Assembly: GCA_011389935.1 (NCBI GenBank)
Contig: JAABTJ010000005.1
Span: forward strand, 37,987 to 101,986
DNA from: Desulfobacteraceae bacterium
GTDB taxonomy: Bacteria > Desulfobacterota > Desulfobacteria > Desulfobacterales > Desulfosalsimonadaceae
Length of the DNA: 64,000 nt
Reading direction: 5' to 3'
The first letter of the stretch is position 1. Each line of letters begins with the position of its first letter. The translations under genes were made by a program, and so were the position numbers. The notes beneath the pieces are model-generated. The model did not search any database, was not told the origin of the DNA, and saw only the letters and a program-made list of their open reading frames with translations. Shown here in pieces: positions 56,151-64,000 of the stretch.

Positions 56151-57689
56151 TTATATAATAATTTTGGGCAGATAGACTTTGAACGTGCTGCCTTTGCCGG
56201 GTTGACTCTCTACCTGGATCATGCCGTTGTGGGTTTCCACAATGCTTTTGACAATGGCCAGACCCAGGCCGGTACCGCTGATGGATCGGGTCTGCTCGGT
56301 TTTCACCCGGTAGAACCGCTGAAAAATCCGGTCCTGCTCTTCGGGCGCTATCCCGTAACCCGTGTCTGTGACCGCAAAGACCGCGAAGGATTCCTCCACC
56401 CCTGCCGAAATAACAACACGCCCCCCTTCCGGAGTATACCGCAAGGCATTGGAGATCAGGTTGGCCATCACTTCCTGGAGATTGGTCCGGTTGCCCATGG
56501 CCACCACCGGCGAATCGGGCGGCGCCAGCACCAGATCGATGGATTTGGCCGCGGCTTTTTCCCGGCACAGGTCTGCCTGCTGCGCCAGCAGCGCAGCGAT
56601 GTCGAGTTCCTCTTTCTCCTGGTTGATCAAACCCGACTCAATCTTGGCCAGGTCGAGCAGCTCCGAGGAAAGGGATACCATGGACTTGACCCGCTCCGAA
56701 ACCCGGCCGAGAATTTCCGACTGCTTGTCGGTCAGATCCCCGGCCAATCCGGATTCCACGTTGTTCAGCAGCATGAGCACGGAATTGAGCGGCCCCTTGA
56801 TCTCGTGGGCAACCATGGATACAAAATCGGACTTGACCTGGTCGAGCTTTTTCAGCGTGGTAATATCATTTAACACCGTCACCGTACCCAGGTTGCGCCC
56901 CAGGCGGTCCCTGAACGGAACGCACGTCGCCCCGAGAATGGCCTCCTCGCATGCTTCTGCCCCCCCGATCCGGATCTCCTCGGTGATCTGCACAAGGCTG
57001 TCGTCCGGCTGCGCCAGTGCCTTTTCAATCATGTCAAGCAGCACGGGCTCGCAGACGATGTCGTGCACCGGGCACCCCTGGACGCTTGTCCGGGGACAAT
57101 TGAGCATTTTCAGAAACGCCGGGTTGGCCAGGGCCACGACTTTCTGGTTGTCCGTGGCCAGCACCCCGTCGGTCAAGAGGTTGATCAATCCCCGCATCCG
57201 GGACTTTTCCGTTGCGATGTCCTGGAGGGTGCGAATAAATTCAATGGCCTTGGCTACCACCAGCCGCAGGTTCTGCGGGGAAAACGGCTTGGGCAGAAAA
57301 TCAAAGGCCCCCTTTTTCATCGCCTCGATGGAATGCTCGATGGTGGCGTATCCGGTGATGACAATGACGACCGTATCCGGATGGAGCGATTTGACCCGGC
57401 CCAGCACATCAAAACCGGAAAGACCGGCCATCATCAAATCCAGAAGGATGATATCAAAGTGCATTTCCTCGATGAGTCGCAGCCCCTCCTCCCCCTCGGG
57501 GGCGCATGCCACTTCGAATCCTTCCTGGGAGAGCATCCGCTCGCAGGCATCGCGGATTCTCTGCTCATCGTCGATCACGAGAAGCCGGGGCCGAAAAAAT
57601 ATATTCTCCACACTGTCCCTTATAGACGCCGCCGCCTCCAGGGGCTGCTCGGCCGCCCCTTCCGTTGGGTTTTCCTTGTCTGCGCTCAT
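56151..57689 (-). CDS. Hybrid sensor kinase: receiver, PAS, HisKA, ATPase
   Basis: The protein has 512 residues with the receiver at the N-terminus (phospho-Asp in IILLDLMMAGLSG near residue 80, EQ-rich leader before it). A PAS domain (about 165-280) has cysteines (NCPRTSVQGCPVHDIVC). The His-box is MVAHEIKGPLNSVLMLL, and the ATPase domain has NLISNALRYTP, DTGYGI and GTGLGLAIV. There is no transmembrane segment, so it is cytoplasmic. A GGGGG ribosome site precedes ATG at 57689. It is first downstream of the PAS kinase gene and shares its operon. Confidence 0.9.
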   Translation of the reverse strand: MSADKENPTEGAAEQPLEAAASIRDSVENIFFRPRLLVIDDEQRIRDACERMLSQEGFEVACAPEGEEGLRLIEEMHFDIILLDLMMAGLSGFDVLGRVKSLHPDTVVIVITGYATIEHSIEAMKKGAFDFLPKPFSPQNLRLVVAKAIEFIRTLQDIATEKSRMRGLINLLTDGVLATDNQKVVALANPAFLKMLNCPRTSVQGCPVHDIVCEPVLLDMIEKALAQPDDSLVQITEEIRIGGAEACEEAILGATCVPFRDRLGRNLGTVTVLNDITTLKKLDQVKSDFVSMVAHEIKGPLNSVLMLLNNVESGLAGDLTDKQSEILGRVSERVKSMVSLSSELLDLAKIESGLINQEKEELDIAALLAQQADLCREKAAAKSIDLVLAPPDSPVVAMGNRTNLQEVMANLISNALRYTPEGGRVVISAGVEESFAVFAVTDTGYGIAPEEQDRIFQRFYRVKTEQTRSISGTGLGLAIVKSIVETHNGMIQVESQPGKGSTFKVYLPKIII

Positions 57690-57698
57690 ATTTCCCCC

Positions 57699-59207
57699 TT
57701 ACCCTTCTGCCGGAATATACTGCGGCAGCTCGATCAAAAACGTGGTCCCTTCCGGGTCCGTGTGTTTGACGGAAATGTGTCCTTCGTGCTCCTCGACGAT
57801 GCCGTATGCAATGCTCAACCCCAGACCCGTGCTTTTATCCCGGGGCTTGCTGGAAAAAAACGGGTCAAAAATCCTGGACAGGTTTTCTTCGGGAATGCCG
57901 CACCCTGTATCCGAAATTTCCAGGTATACTTTCCGTGCGGATTTGTCCCGGTATGTGCGGACCGTCAGGGTGCCTCTGCCGTCCATGGCGTCGGCCGCAT
58001 TGATCACCAGGTTGATGATCACCTGATTGAGCTTGTTGGTGTCCACATTGATGAGCATCATCTCGTCGGACAATTGCTTTTCAATATGGATGTTCCGGAA
58101 AATTTTCTGATCCCGGGTCAACCGGAAGCTTTGCTCCACCAGTTCGTTGATCTCCGTGATATGTCTCTGGGAATCCGTGTTGCGGCTGTAGACCAGCAGG
58201 CTTTTGACAATCTCTTTGCACCGGTTCACATCTTCAATGATGCATTCCACGTCCTGATGCTGGGGGTTGTTCTCTCCCAGCTGTTCTAAGATCATGCTGG
58301 CATACATCAAAATGCCGGTCAGGGGATTGTTGATTTCATGGGCCACGCCTGCTGCCAGTTGTCCCAGGGAGGCCATCTTTTCGGATTGGGCCAGCTGTTT
58401 CCGGGCTTCCTGAAGTTTTTTTTCAATTTCCAGCTTTTCTCTCAGATCATTGTAAATGGCCATGGTGGCCGACTCTTTGTCATCATCGTCGTAGATAATG
58501 GCCGCACTCATCTCCACCGGGATCTCTTCGCCGCTGGCGCTCACAACGGTCGTCGGCACGCCGGAAAGCTTTCCCTTACCCCCCTGCTTTTCATCCCGGA
58601 GCATGGTCATGATTTCCTTGGCCTTGCCGGGCGGATAGAGCTCTTCGGCGTTATGGATCGTCCGCTCATACACATCCGCCACCCCCAGCAATTCCCTGGC
58701 CGCCCTGTTCATCAGCTGGATGTTGCCCTGGCGGTCCGCGGCCACGATGGGGCTGGCGGAACTGTGCACCACCCGGCTGATCAGTTCCTTGATCCCGGAC
58801 AACTCGCTTTCCAGCATCTTGACGCGGGTGACGTCCCGAATACTCTCGATGATATAGGCCACTTCCCCCTGGTCATCCAGAATCGGGGAAAACACGCGAT
58901 CCTCCCATCCCCCCTTCTTGCGCCAGGGCAGGGTCTGCCCCTTGCGGGTCTGAAGCACTTTTACCAGGGGGCACTCTTCCGCCTGGCAGGGCGTTTCCTT
59001 GTTGTAAAAAAACGCATGGCATTTTTTGCCGCGGATTTCCTCGGGCGTTTTATCGAACAGTTCCAGAAATTTTTGATTGGCACTGACCAGGGTATAATCC
59101 GGTTTGAGAATCATCGTCGGGTAGGAGAGGGAATCAAAAACCCGCACCCGCCAGTTCAACTCTTCGTTGTCAACCGCTTCATTCATTTCGGTTTTCGTGC
59201 TTTCCAT
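57699..59207 (-). CDS. PAS-domain sensor histidine kinase (cytoplasmic)
   Basis: The protein has 502 residues from ATG at 59207; a longer frame exists but lacks support. Two PAS domains come first (about 35-145 and 150-275). PAS1 has a cysteine-rich stretch KKCHAFFYNKETPCQAEECP. HisKA follows (AAGVAHEINNPLTGILMYAS), then the ATPase domain (NLVINAADAMDG, DTGCGIPEENL, GLGLSIAYGIVEEH). It lacks membrane segments. The cysteines suggest redox or cofactor sensing. Its start overlaps the end of the upstream unassigned gene by 29 bases. Confidence 0.88.
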   Translation of the reverse strand: MESTKTEMNEAVDNEELNWRVRVFDSLSYPTMILKPDYTLVSANQKFLELFDKTPEEIRGKKCHAFFYNKETPCQAEECPLVKVLQTRKGQTLPWRKKGGWEDRVFSPILDDQGEVAYIIESIRDVTRVKMLESELSGIKELISRVVHSSASPIVAADRQGNIQLMNRAARELLGVADVYERTIHNAEELYPPGKAKEIMTMLRDEKQGGKGKLSGVPTTVVSASGEEIPVEMSAAIIYDDDDKESATMAIYNDLREKLEIEKKLQEARKQLAQSEKMASLGQLAAGVAHEINNPLTGILMYASMILEQLGENNPQHQDVECIIEDVNRCKEIVKSLLVYSRNTDSQRHITEINELVEQSFRLTRDQKIFRNIHIEKQLSDEMMLINVDTNKLNQVIINLVINAADAMDGRGTLTVRTYRDKSARKVYLEISDTGCGIPEENLSRIFDPFFSSKPRDKSTGLGLSIAYGIVEEHEGHISVKHTDPEGTTFLIELPQYIPAEG

Positions 59208-60243
59208 TGCCTTTGTCCCTCTGGGGAGTAGAAAATACATCCGAAAGGGCTTCTTCTGCCGCAGCCCCCATGTCCGGAGGTACAACCACCGTCACGGTCG
59301 CGCCCACGCAGCCGGCCAACCAGACCGGAACATGAAAATGTCCGAGACGGCTCAACGTCTTGTCGGCAATTCCGTAACGGTCCCCGAAGTGAGGGCCGTG
59401 GAAGCAAATCATCTCCGCGTTTTCGGTAATTTCCGGCCGGGACATGCCGCCGCCTTCCGGCAAATGCCTCGAAATATCCGGATGGTTGCCTTTCACGCCG
59501 TCGGGCTCGATCACCAGATCCAGCTTGATTTTCCTGTCATCCCCAACGGCCGCAGACGCATAGGAAAAACGAAAGCCCATCTCCGTTACGTCAATCAGGA
59601 ATCGGCCCCACGATCCCAGTTCATCCGCCGGGATATATGCACTCAGGAGCGTCAAGCCGGTTTTCACCTGGATGCCGTAGGTTTTTATCCGGAATTCCAC
59701 ATACTGGGCAACGGTTTCCGGTGCGCTTTTCAGGGAACGGGCGACAAAGTCATAATCCTCCCCGGGGCACAGCCGCTCCTTGCCTGCCGGCAGATCCACA
59801 AACCGGCAAATGGCCTTTGCGATTCTCTCCTGGCGGGAAAGATCCACTGCCAGTGTCACCATGGAACCCGAGGTGGCCATGCAATGCCAACCGGCATTTT
59901 CCTGTTCCAGGGCACAAAAAATCGCACCGATGACGGCTGGATGAAATCGGTGCGGAAACAGGGAAACCAGGCCGGCAGCGCGGCCTGGTTCTGTTTCTGC
60001 AGCCCCGGAGGGGTTCATTTCAGGGGATTGTTCAAGGCGGGTCACTGCTTCCGGCGCCACCAGGCAGGTGACCTGCCGCGGGGTGCGCAGAAAGTCAAGA
60101 TGCAAAAATGAGATGTTGATTCGGTCCGCGGCCAGCTGGCGGTACAAGCAAACGGACTGCGAATCAACGTCATCTGCAAGGTCCTGCTGCAGTCGAAGAA
60201 ACCGGCTGCTTAATCGAACCTCGTTTATCTTTACAGGAGTCAT
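59179..60243 (-). CDS. Unassigned protein with ACT-like repeats
   Basis: The protein has 354 residues and I do not recognise a family with certainty. The N-terminal half (about residues 40-150) has the rhythm of tandem regulatory ACT domains, for example LFPHRFHPAVIGAIFCALEQ followed by WHCMATSGSMVTLAVDL and a short VDLPAG end. The C-terminal half (about 190-330) contains a predicted beta-rich domain with MICFHGPHFGDRYGIADKTL and CVGATVTVVVPPDMGAAAEEAL. It has no signal peptide or membrane segment. It lies between the response regulator and the PAS kinase, so it may feed a small-molecule signal into them. Confidence 0.6.
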   Translation of the reverse strand: MTPVKINEVRLSSRFLRLQQDLADDVDSQSVCLYRQLAADRINISFLHLDFLRTPRQVTCLVAPEAVTRLEQSPEMNPSGAAETEPGRAAGLVSLFPHRFHPAVIGAIFCALEQENAGWHCMATSGSMVTLAVDLSRQERIAKAICRFVDLPAGKERLCPGEDYDFVARSLKSAPETVAQYVEFRIKTYGIQVKTGLTLLSAYIPADELGSWGRFLIDVTEMGFRFSYASAAVGDDRKIKLDLVIEPDGVKGNHPDISRHLPEGGGMSRPEITENAEMICFHGPHFGDRYGIADKTLSRLGHFHVPVWLAGCVGATVTVVVPPDMGAAAEEALSDVFSTPQRDKGNGKHENRNE

Positions 60244-60256
60244 TTTCTGTCAAACA

Positions 60257-60646
60257 TCAGGAACCCACATGATCATCAACAATTTCCATCAGCTGATCCA
60301 TATCAATGGGTTTTGGAATGTAATCATCCGCCAGGGTGGTTTTCCCCTCATGATGGGTATAACTCGTGCTCTGCACGGCATCCCCCACGGCGGTCAGCAT
60401 CACCACAATGATGCTTTTGAGGCCGTCATCCTTTTTAATCTCATCGCAGACCACCCATCCGTTTTTCCGGGGCATCATGACATCGAGAATCACCAGGTCC
60501 GGCTTTTCCTCTTTGATTTTTTCAATGGCTTCTTCGCCGTCATAGGCTTTGGCGATTCGGTAGTTCTTGGACTCCAGCTTCATGGAGACAGCTTCCACCA
60601 AATCCGGATCGTCATCGACGACCATAATCAATTTCGGTTCACTCAT
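60257..60646 (-). CDS. Single-domain response regulator
   Basis: The protein has 129 residues. It is a complete CheY-like receiver with MVVDDDPDLVEAV, phospho-Asp in LVILDVMMPRKNGW, a Thr in VMLTAVG and the conserved Lys in DDYIPKPIDMDQL. It has no output domain. ATG at 60646 follows an AAGGAG site. It is the likely partner of the PAS kinase encoded downstream and lies between metF and the unassigned gene. Confidence 0.9.
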   Translation of the reverse strand: MSEPKLIMVVDDDPDLVEAVSMKLESKNYRIAKAYDGEEAIEKIKEEKPDLVILDVMMPRKNGWVVCDEIKKDDGLKSIIVVMLTAVGDAVQSTSYTHHEGKTTLADDYIPKPIDMDQLMEIVDDHVGS

Positions 60647-60709
60647 CGGTTCGGCTCCTTGCTGATTAATTGAATTGTTTTCTTTATCAAAAGCGCCATC
60701 GGGCTGCTG

Positions 60710-61633
60710 CTACAACTCGGGGCGGGGCAACAGACCCGCTTTTTCCACGATTTCCCGCACTTTTTCCTCCCATTCAATGGCCATGATGTGAAAACCCGCA
60801 ACCCCTTTCACTTCTTTTAACCGTTGAATGGATTCCACCGCGATCTTGATGCCCTCTTCCGGCTGCTGTTCCTTGGGGACCGATTCCATCCGCTTGACAA
60901 CATCGTCCGGCACGTCCATGCCAGGCACCCGGTTTTTCATATATCGGGCCATGCCGGCGCTTTTCATGGGGGTGATCCCCGCCAGGATATACACTTTTTC
61001 ATGCAGGCCCCGCTGGCATACCCCTTTCATCCACGTCTCGAACTTGTCGAGATTGTAAATGCACTGTGTCTGGATAAAATCGACGCCGGCCTTGACCTTC
61101 TTGGCCAGCCGCATGACGCGCAGCTCGAACGGATCGGCAAAGGGATTGGCGGCCGCGCCCACGAACATTTTCGGCGGGTGGTCGATGTCTTTCCCCCCCT
61201 GAAATTTTCCTTCGTCGCGCATTTTGACCACCGTCTGAATCAACTGGACCGAATCGAGATCATACACATTCGCGGCCTGGGGATGGTCACCGAAATGGGG
61301 ATGGTCGCCGGACAAACACAGCATGGTGTTGATTCCAAGGGAATAGGCGCCGATGATATCGGCTTGCATGGCCAGCCGGTTGCGGTCCCGGGTCACCATC
61401 TGGAGCACCGGATCCATTCCCATCTGCTTGATGATCACGCTCGCGCCCCAGCTCGACATGCGCACCATGGCCGTCTGGTTGTCGGTAACGTTGACGACAT
61501 CCACGCAGCCCCGCAACATCTCTGCTTTTTCCTTCACTTTGTCGGGCACGGCTCCCCTGGGCGGGCCGCACTCTGAAGTGACCGCCAGCGCGCCCGAGGC
61601 CAGTACCTTCTCCAGTCTGCTTTCGGTTTTCAT
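60710..61633 (-). CDS. metF: Methylenetetrahydrofolate reductase MetF
   Basis: The protein has 307 residues with a TIM-barrel MetF sequence (VTSECGPPRGA, VVNVTDNQTAMVRMSS, CLSGDHPHFGDHPQA, FIQTQCIYNLDKFETWM). It interconverts methylene- and methyl-tetrahydrofolate with FAD, the step linking folate C1 units to the Wood-Ljungdahl methyl branch. Its ATG overlaps the metV stop in an ATGA junction. The MetV, MvhD and HdrA neighbours show the multi-subunit type seen in acetogens such as Moorella. Confidence 0.94.
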   Translation of the reverse strand: MKTESRLEKVLASGALAVTSECGPPRGAVPDKVKEKAEMLRGCVDVVNVTDNQTAMVRMSSWGASVIIKQMGMDPVLQMVTRDRNRLAMQADIIGAYSLGINTMLCLSGDHPHFGDHPQAANVYDLDSVQLIQTVVKMRDEGKFQGGKDIDHPPKMFVGAAANPFADPFELRVMRLAKKVKAGVDFIQTQCIYNLDKFETWMKGVCQRGLHEKVYILAGITPMKSAGMARYMKNRVPGMDVPDDVVKRMESVPKEQQPEEGIKIAVESIQRLKEVKGVAGFHIMAIEWEEKVREIVEKAGLLPRPEL

Positions 61634-62298
61634 GATGCCAGATCCTCTCTTGTAATTGTACGGGGGCCGCCGTCCCGGCTGGTCCGCCAGTCCTTTGCTT
61701 CCATAATGTCCTCGATCCGCTTTTCCAAACCCAGGGCCTTTAAGCGGTCCCAGATCAGCTGCCAGGCACAGTCGATATTGGCGTCGATTTCACACTTTCC
61801 CTTTGTGGATCCGCCGCAGGGGCCGTTCATCAGTCGCTTGGAACACCGGGCAATGGGGCAGATGCCGCCGGTGATGCCGAGCACGCAGTCCCCGCATCCC
61901 TGGCACCGTTCGGACCATACGCCCTGGCGCTCGGAGGCGCCCATAAACGTCGTATTGACCGCCGGAAAAACCGGTTTCTCCCGATAGCGCGCCGCAATGG
62001 TCTGCACGCCGCAGCCGCAGGCCATGGACAAAACGGCATCTGCACCGTCCATGTAATTGACCAGTTCCTCCACATATTCCGGATCGCACTGGCGCTCCAG
62101 GGTCATTTCCCGGATGTCCATGGTTTTCCCCTGCTTCAAAAAATGCATGTGCAGGGCCGAGGATAGAAGCGCCACCTCTTTTCTGCCGCCGACCGAGCAT
62201 ACGCTGACGCACTCATTGCAACCGACCAGAAGGATACGGTCATAAGGGGATACGCATGCGATAATCTCTTCTATGGATTTTCGTACAGCCGTGATCAT
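61630..62298 (-). CDS. metV: MetV, zinc/iron-sulfur subunit of methylenetetrahydrofolate reductase
   Basis: The protein has 222 residues from ATG at 62298 with GGAGA upstream; a longer frame is not family-like. Cysteine motifs fit MetV (LLVGCNECVSVCSVGG near residue 25, MACGCGVQTIA, and CQGCGDCVLGITGGICP then CSKRLMNGPCGG). MetV activates MetF and holds iron-sulfur clusters that connect it to electron partners such as MvhD/HdrA. Confidence 0.92.
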   Translation of the reverse strand: MITAVRKSIEEIIACVSPYDRILLVGCNECVSVCSVGGRKEVALLSSALHMHFLKQGKTMDIREMTLERQCDPEYVEELVNYMDGADAVLSMACGCGVQTIAARYREKPVFPAVNTTFMGASERQGVWSERCQGCGDCVLGITGGICPIARCSKRLMNGPCGGSTKGKCEIDANIDCAWQLIWDRLKALGLEKRIEDIMEAKDWRTSRDGGPRTITREDLAS

Positions 62299-62327
62299 CT
62301 TGTTGTCTCCAGATTGGTTTTCAATAG

Positions 62328-62774
62328 TTACCCCGCCGCCCGTCGGCCGGATTGTCGAATCGCGTCCCGGATCGGGCTGGGGCCAAGCGCACGGATCTTT
62401 TCCGTAAATTCGCGGGCCGTCTGTGCAAACCGCTCCCCCATGCCGGCGGACATGGTGATCATTTCCACGCGCCCGCCTTCCATTCCGATCTCCTCCAGAA
62501 GGGCCTGGACCCGGCGGACCCGGTGGGCCGCCCGGATGTTGCCGGTCTTGAAATGGCAGTCTCCTTCCAGGCATCCCGCCACATAGACACCGTCAGCCCC
62601 TTTTTCAAAGGCGCGCATGATATGAATGGCATCGACTTTGCCGGTACACGGCACGCGAATGATTTTGACGTTGGGCGGATAAGAAATCCGTTTGCTGCCG
62701 GCCATGTCCGCGGCCGTGTAGGCGCAGTAATGGCAGCAGAATGCCACAATTTCCGGTTCAAAAGCGTCTGTCAT
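62328..62774 (-). CDS. mvhD: MvhD-like electron-transfer subunit
   Basis: The protein has 148 residues. It has the MvhD pattern of cysteines (VAFCCHYCAYTAADMAG near residue 12, IRVPCTGKVDAIHIM near 43, VAGCLEGDCHFKTG near 66), binding a [2Fe-2S] cluster. It accepts electrons from partner enzymes and passes them to HdrA. ATG at 62774 shares one base with the HdrA stop, so the two are co-translated. The order HdrA-MvhD-MetV-MetF points to a MetVF-linked Hdr complex. Confidence 0.92.
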   Translation of the reverse strand: MTDAFEPEIVAFCCHYCAYTAADMAGSKRISYPPNVKIIRVPCTGKVDAIHIMRAFEKGADGVYVAGCLEGDCHFKTGNIRAAHRVRRVQALLEEIGMEGGRVEMITMSAGMGERFAQTAREFTEKIRALGPSPIRDAIRQSGRRAAG

Positions 62775-64000
62775 CAGTTCATCCTCTCAAACAGGCCGTC
62801 GAGTTTGGCCAGTATCTGGTCGTCTTCATACTGCATGAGCTGTATGGCACGGGCCGGGCAGTCGGCCGCGCAGATACCGCAGCCGTGACACTTGGCCGGG
62901 TCGATTTCCGAATAGCCTTCGGCGTTGATAAAAGGCACGTTATATGGACATGCCCGGACGCATATAAGGCATGCCGCGCATTTGGCGCCATCCACCCTGG
63001 CGACCGCCGCACCCAGGTTGATCCAGTGCTTTGCGAGCATGGTCATCGCCCGACCGGCTGCAGACTGGCCGTGGGCAATGCTTTCCCGGATCGATTTGGG
63101 GGCATGGGCCGTACCGGCAAGAAAAAACCCGCGTACGGACATGTCCGTGGGGCGCAGCTTGATATGGTCTTCCAGGAAATAGCTGTCATCGGATCGGGGG
63201 ACGTGAAACAGCATCGACAGGTCCTCGGTGGTTTCATCGTCGGCGATCAGCCCGGTGCTCAACACAACGGCATCTGCAGAAATCTCCAGGCGGCAGCCGA
63301 GAATGTCGTCATATGCGTCCACCACCAGGCCGTTTTCAAGCGCACGGACGGCGGGGCGCCGGTCGGGTTCATACCGGATGAATTGCACGCCCTGCTTTCT
63401 GGCCTCCCGGTAATAGTCCTCCTGGAAGCCGTAGGTCCGAATGTCCCGGTTCAGGACATAAATCTGCATATCCGGATTCAGGGCCTTCATCCGCAGGGCG
63501 TTTTTAATGGCGCTCTGGCAGCAGATGCGCGAACAGTTCGGATTTCCCGGCTCCCGGGAGCCCACGCACTGGATCATCACGACCTGCTTCATGGAACGGA
63601 TCGATTCCGGATCGTCTTCGATTTTTGCATCCATGTCCAGTTGGGTCAGCACCCGGTCATCTTCTCCCAGCAGGTACTGGGCGGGCCGGTTGGCCAGGGC
63701 GCCTGTGGCCAGGATGGTCACGCCGTGCTCGACCTGCATGTAGTGCATACGCGGTCCGGTCTGGATGCCGGTGGTAAACCGGCCGGGCATCCCCTTGTGG
63801 TCCACGATAATCGCCTGGGTCAGCACCTGGATTTTCTGGTGGGACTGCACCGTTTCCACCAAATCGGACATGTACCGGCCCACATCGTCGCCTTCCAGGG
63901 TCGTGCGCACCGTGGCGGCAATTCCCCCGAGACGGGCTTCCCGTTCCACGAGGTAGACCCGGTGCCCCTGGTCGGCCAGAAGCAGGGCCGCGTTCATACC
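62774..64000 (-). CDS. HdrA-like flavoprotein, C-terminal part, cut by the right edge
   Basis: The open frame enters from the right edge and ends at 62774, giving 408 codons. It begins inside the FAD-binding domain (GMNAALLLADQGHRVYLVE, then GGIAATVRTTLEG) and reaches two C-terminal [4Fe-4S] sites (CAACLICVRACPY and CHGCGICAADCPA near the end). A characteristic HdrA segment with IQCVGSREPGNPNCSRICCQ is present. The N-terminus is outside the window, so whether it too has a selenocysteine site cannot be judged. It is the flavin partner of MvhD and MetVF. Confidence 0.9.
   Translation of the reverse strand, partial: GMNAALLLADQGHRVYLVEREARLGGIAATVRTTLEGDDVGRYMSDLVETVQSHQKIQVLTQAIIVDHKGMPGRFTTGIQTGPRMHYMQVEHGVTILATGALANRPAQYLLGEDDRVLTQLDMDAKIEDDPESIRSMKQVVMIQCVGSREPGNPNCSRICCQSAIKNALRMKALNPDMQIYVLNRDIRTYGFQEDYYREARKQGVQFIRYEPDRRPAVRALENGLVVDAYDDILGCRLEISADAVVLSTGLIADDETTEDLSMLFHVPRSDDSYFLEDHIKLRPTDMSVRGFFLAGTAHAPKSIRESIAHGQSAAGRAMTMLAKHWINLGAAVARVDGAKCAACLICVRACPYNVPFINAEGYSEIDPAKCHGCGICAADCPARAIQLMQYEDDQILAKLDGLFERMN

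Overview
The window looks like a chromosome segment of a dissimilatory sulfate reducer of the Desulfobacterota, probably a complete oxidiser or autotroph. The evidence is the canonical aprBA-qmoAB run, MetF/MetV with HdrA and MvhD partners (Wood-Ljungdahl type), several further heterodisulfide-reductase-like (Hdr) modules, an NfnAB-type transhydrogenase, and an orange-protein (ORP)-type NifX/ATPase operon. No rRNA, tRNA, CRISPR array, insertion sequence or prophage was found. The taxonomic placement rests on gene content only.

Layout. 1-5715 (minus): aprB, aprA, a strong terminator, a 0.6-kb gap, qmoA and the 5' part of qmoB, which is cut by the left edge. 5716-30683: mostly housekeeping genes: alr, comM, lpxC, a DUF4390 protein with an NtrY/NtrX-like two-component pair, rsmD, coaD (interrupted by an in-frame TAA), a DUF368 transporter, pcm, prmA, a divergent polysaccharide deacetylase, ctpA-envC-ftsX-ftsE, pyrE, queD, dnaJ, menG/ubiE, a DUF2284 protein and tex. 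30991-34572 (plus): a selenium-type supply cluster (YedE transporter, TusA/YedF-like carrier, DUF3343 protein, hydrate-dehydratase-like protein, DUF1858 protein, NifU-like scaffold). 34592-42157 (plus): a PAS-containing sigma-54 activator, then a sigma-54 promoter with phased upstream repeats, then an operon of NuoE-, NuoF- and NuoG-like subunits and an HdrA-MvhD fusion.

42271-51385 (minus): a DUF89 protein; an hdrA-hdrB-hdrC set in which hdrA carries an in-frame TGA with a bacterial-type SECIS hairpin (a probable selenoprotein) and hdrC is a membrane protein with a c-type haem motif; and nfnB-nfnA. 51956-56132 (plus): a sigma-54-driven ORP-type operon of NifX-family proteins, glycine-rich DUF5320 proteins, a receiver-like protein and two ferredoxin-containing ParA/Mrp ATPases. 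56151-64000 (minus): a hybrid sensor kinase, a PAS kinase, an unassigned ACT-like protein, a lone response regulator, then metF, metV, mvhD and an HdrA-like gene cut by the right edge.

How the parts fit (inference). AprBA with QmoAB is the sulfate-respiration core. The NuoEF/HdrA-MvhD operon, the selenocysteine HdrA-HdrB-membrane HdrC set, NfnAB and MetFV-MvhD-HdrA would connect NADH, NADPH, ferredoxin, thiols, folate C1 units and the membrane. The selenium cluster could supply selenium for the HdrA selenoprotein about 10 kb away. The points most worth following up are the TGA-containing hdrA, the coaD nonsense codon, the sigma-54-controlled NuoEF/HdrA-MvhD module, and the stop-codon-less fusion at the head of the ORP operon.
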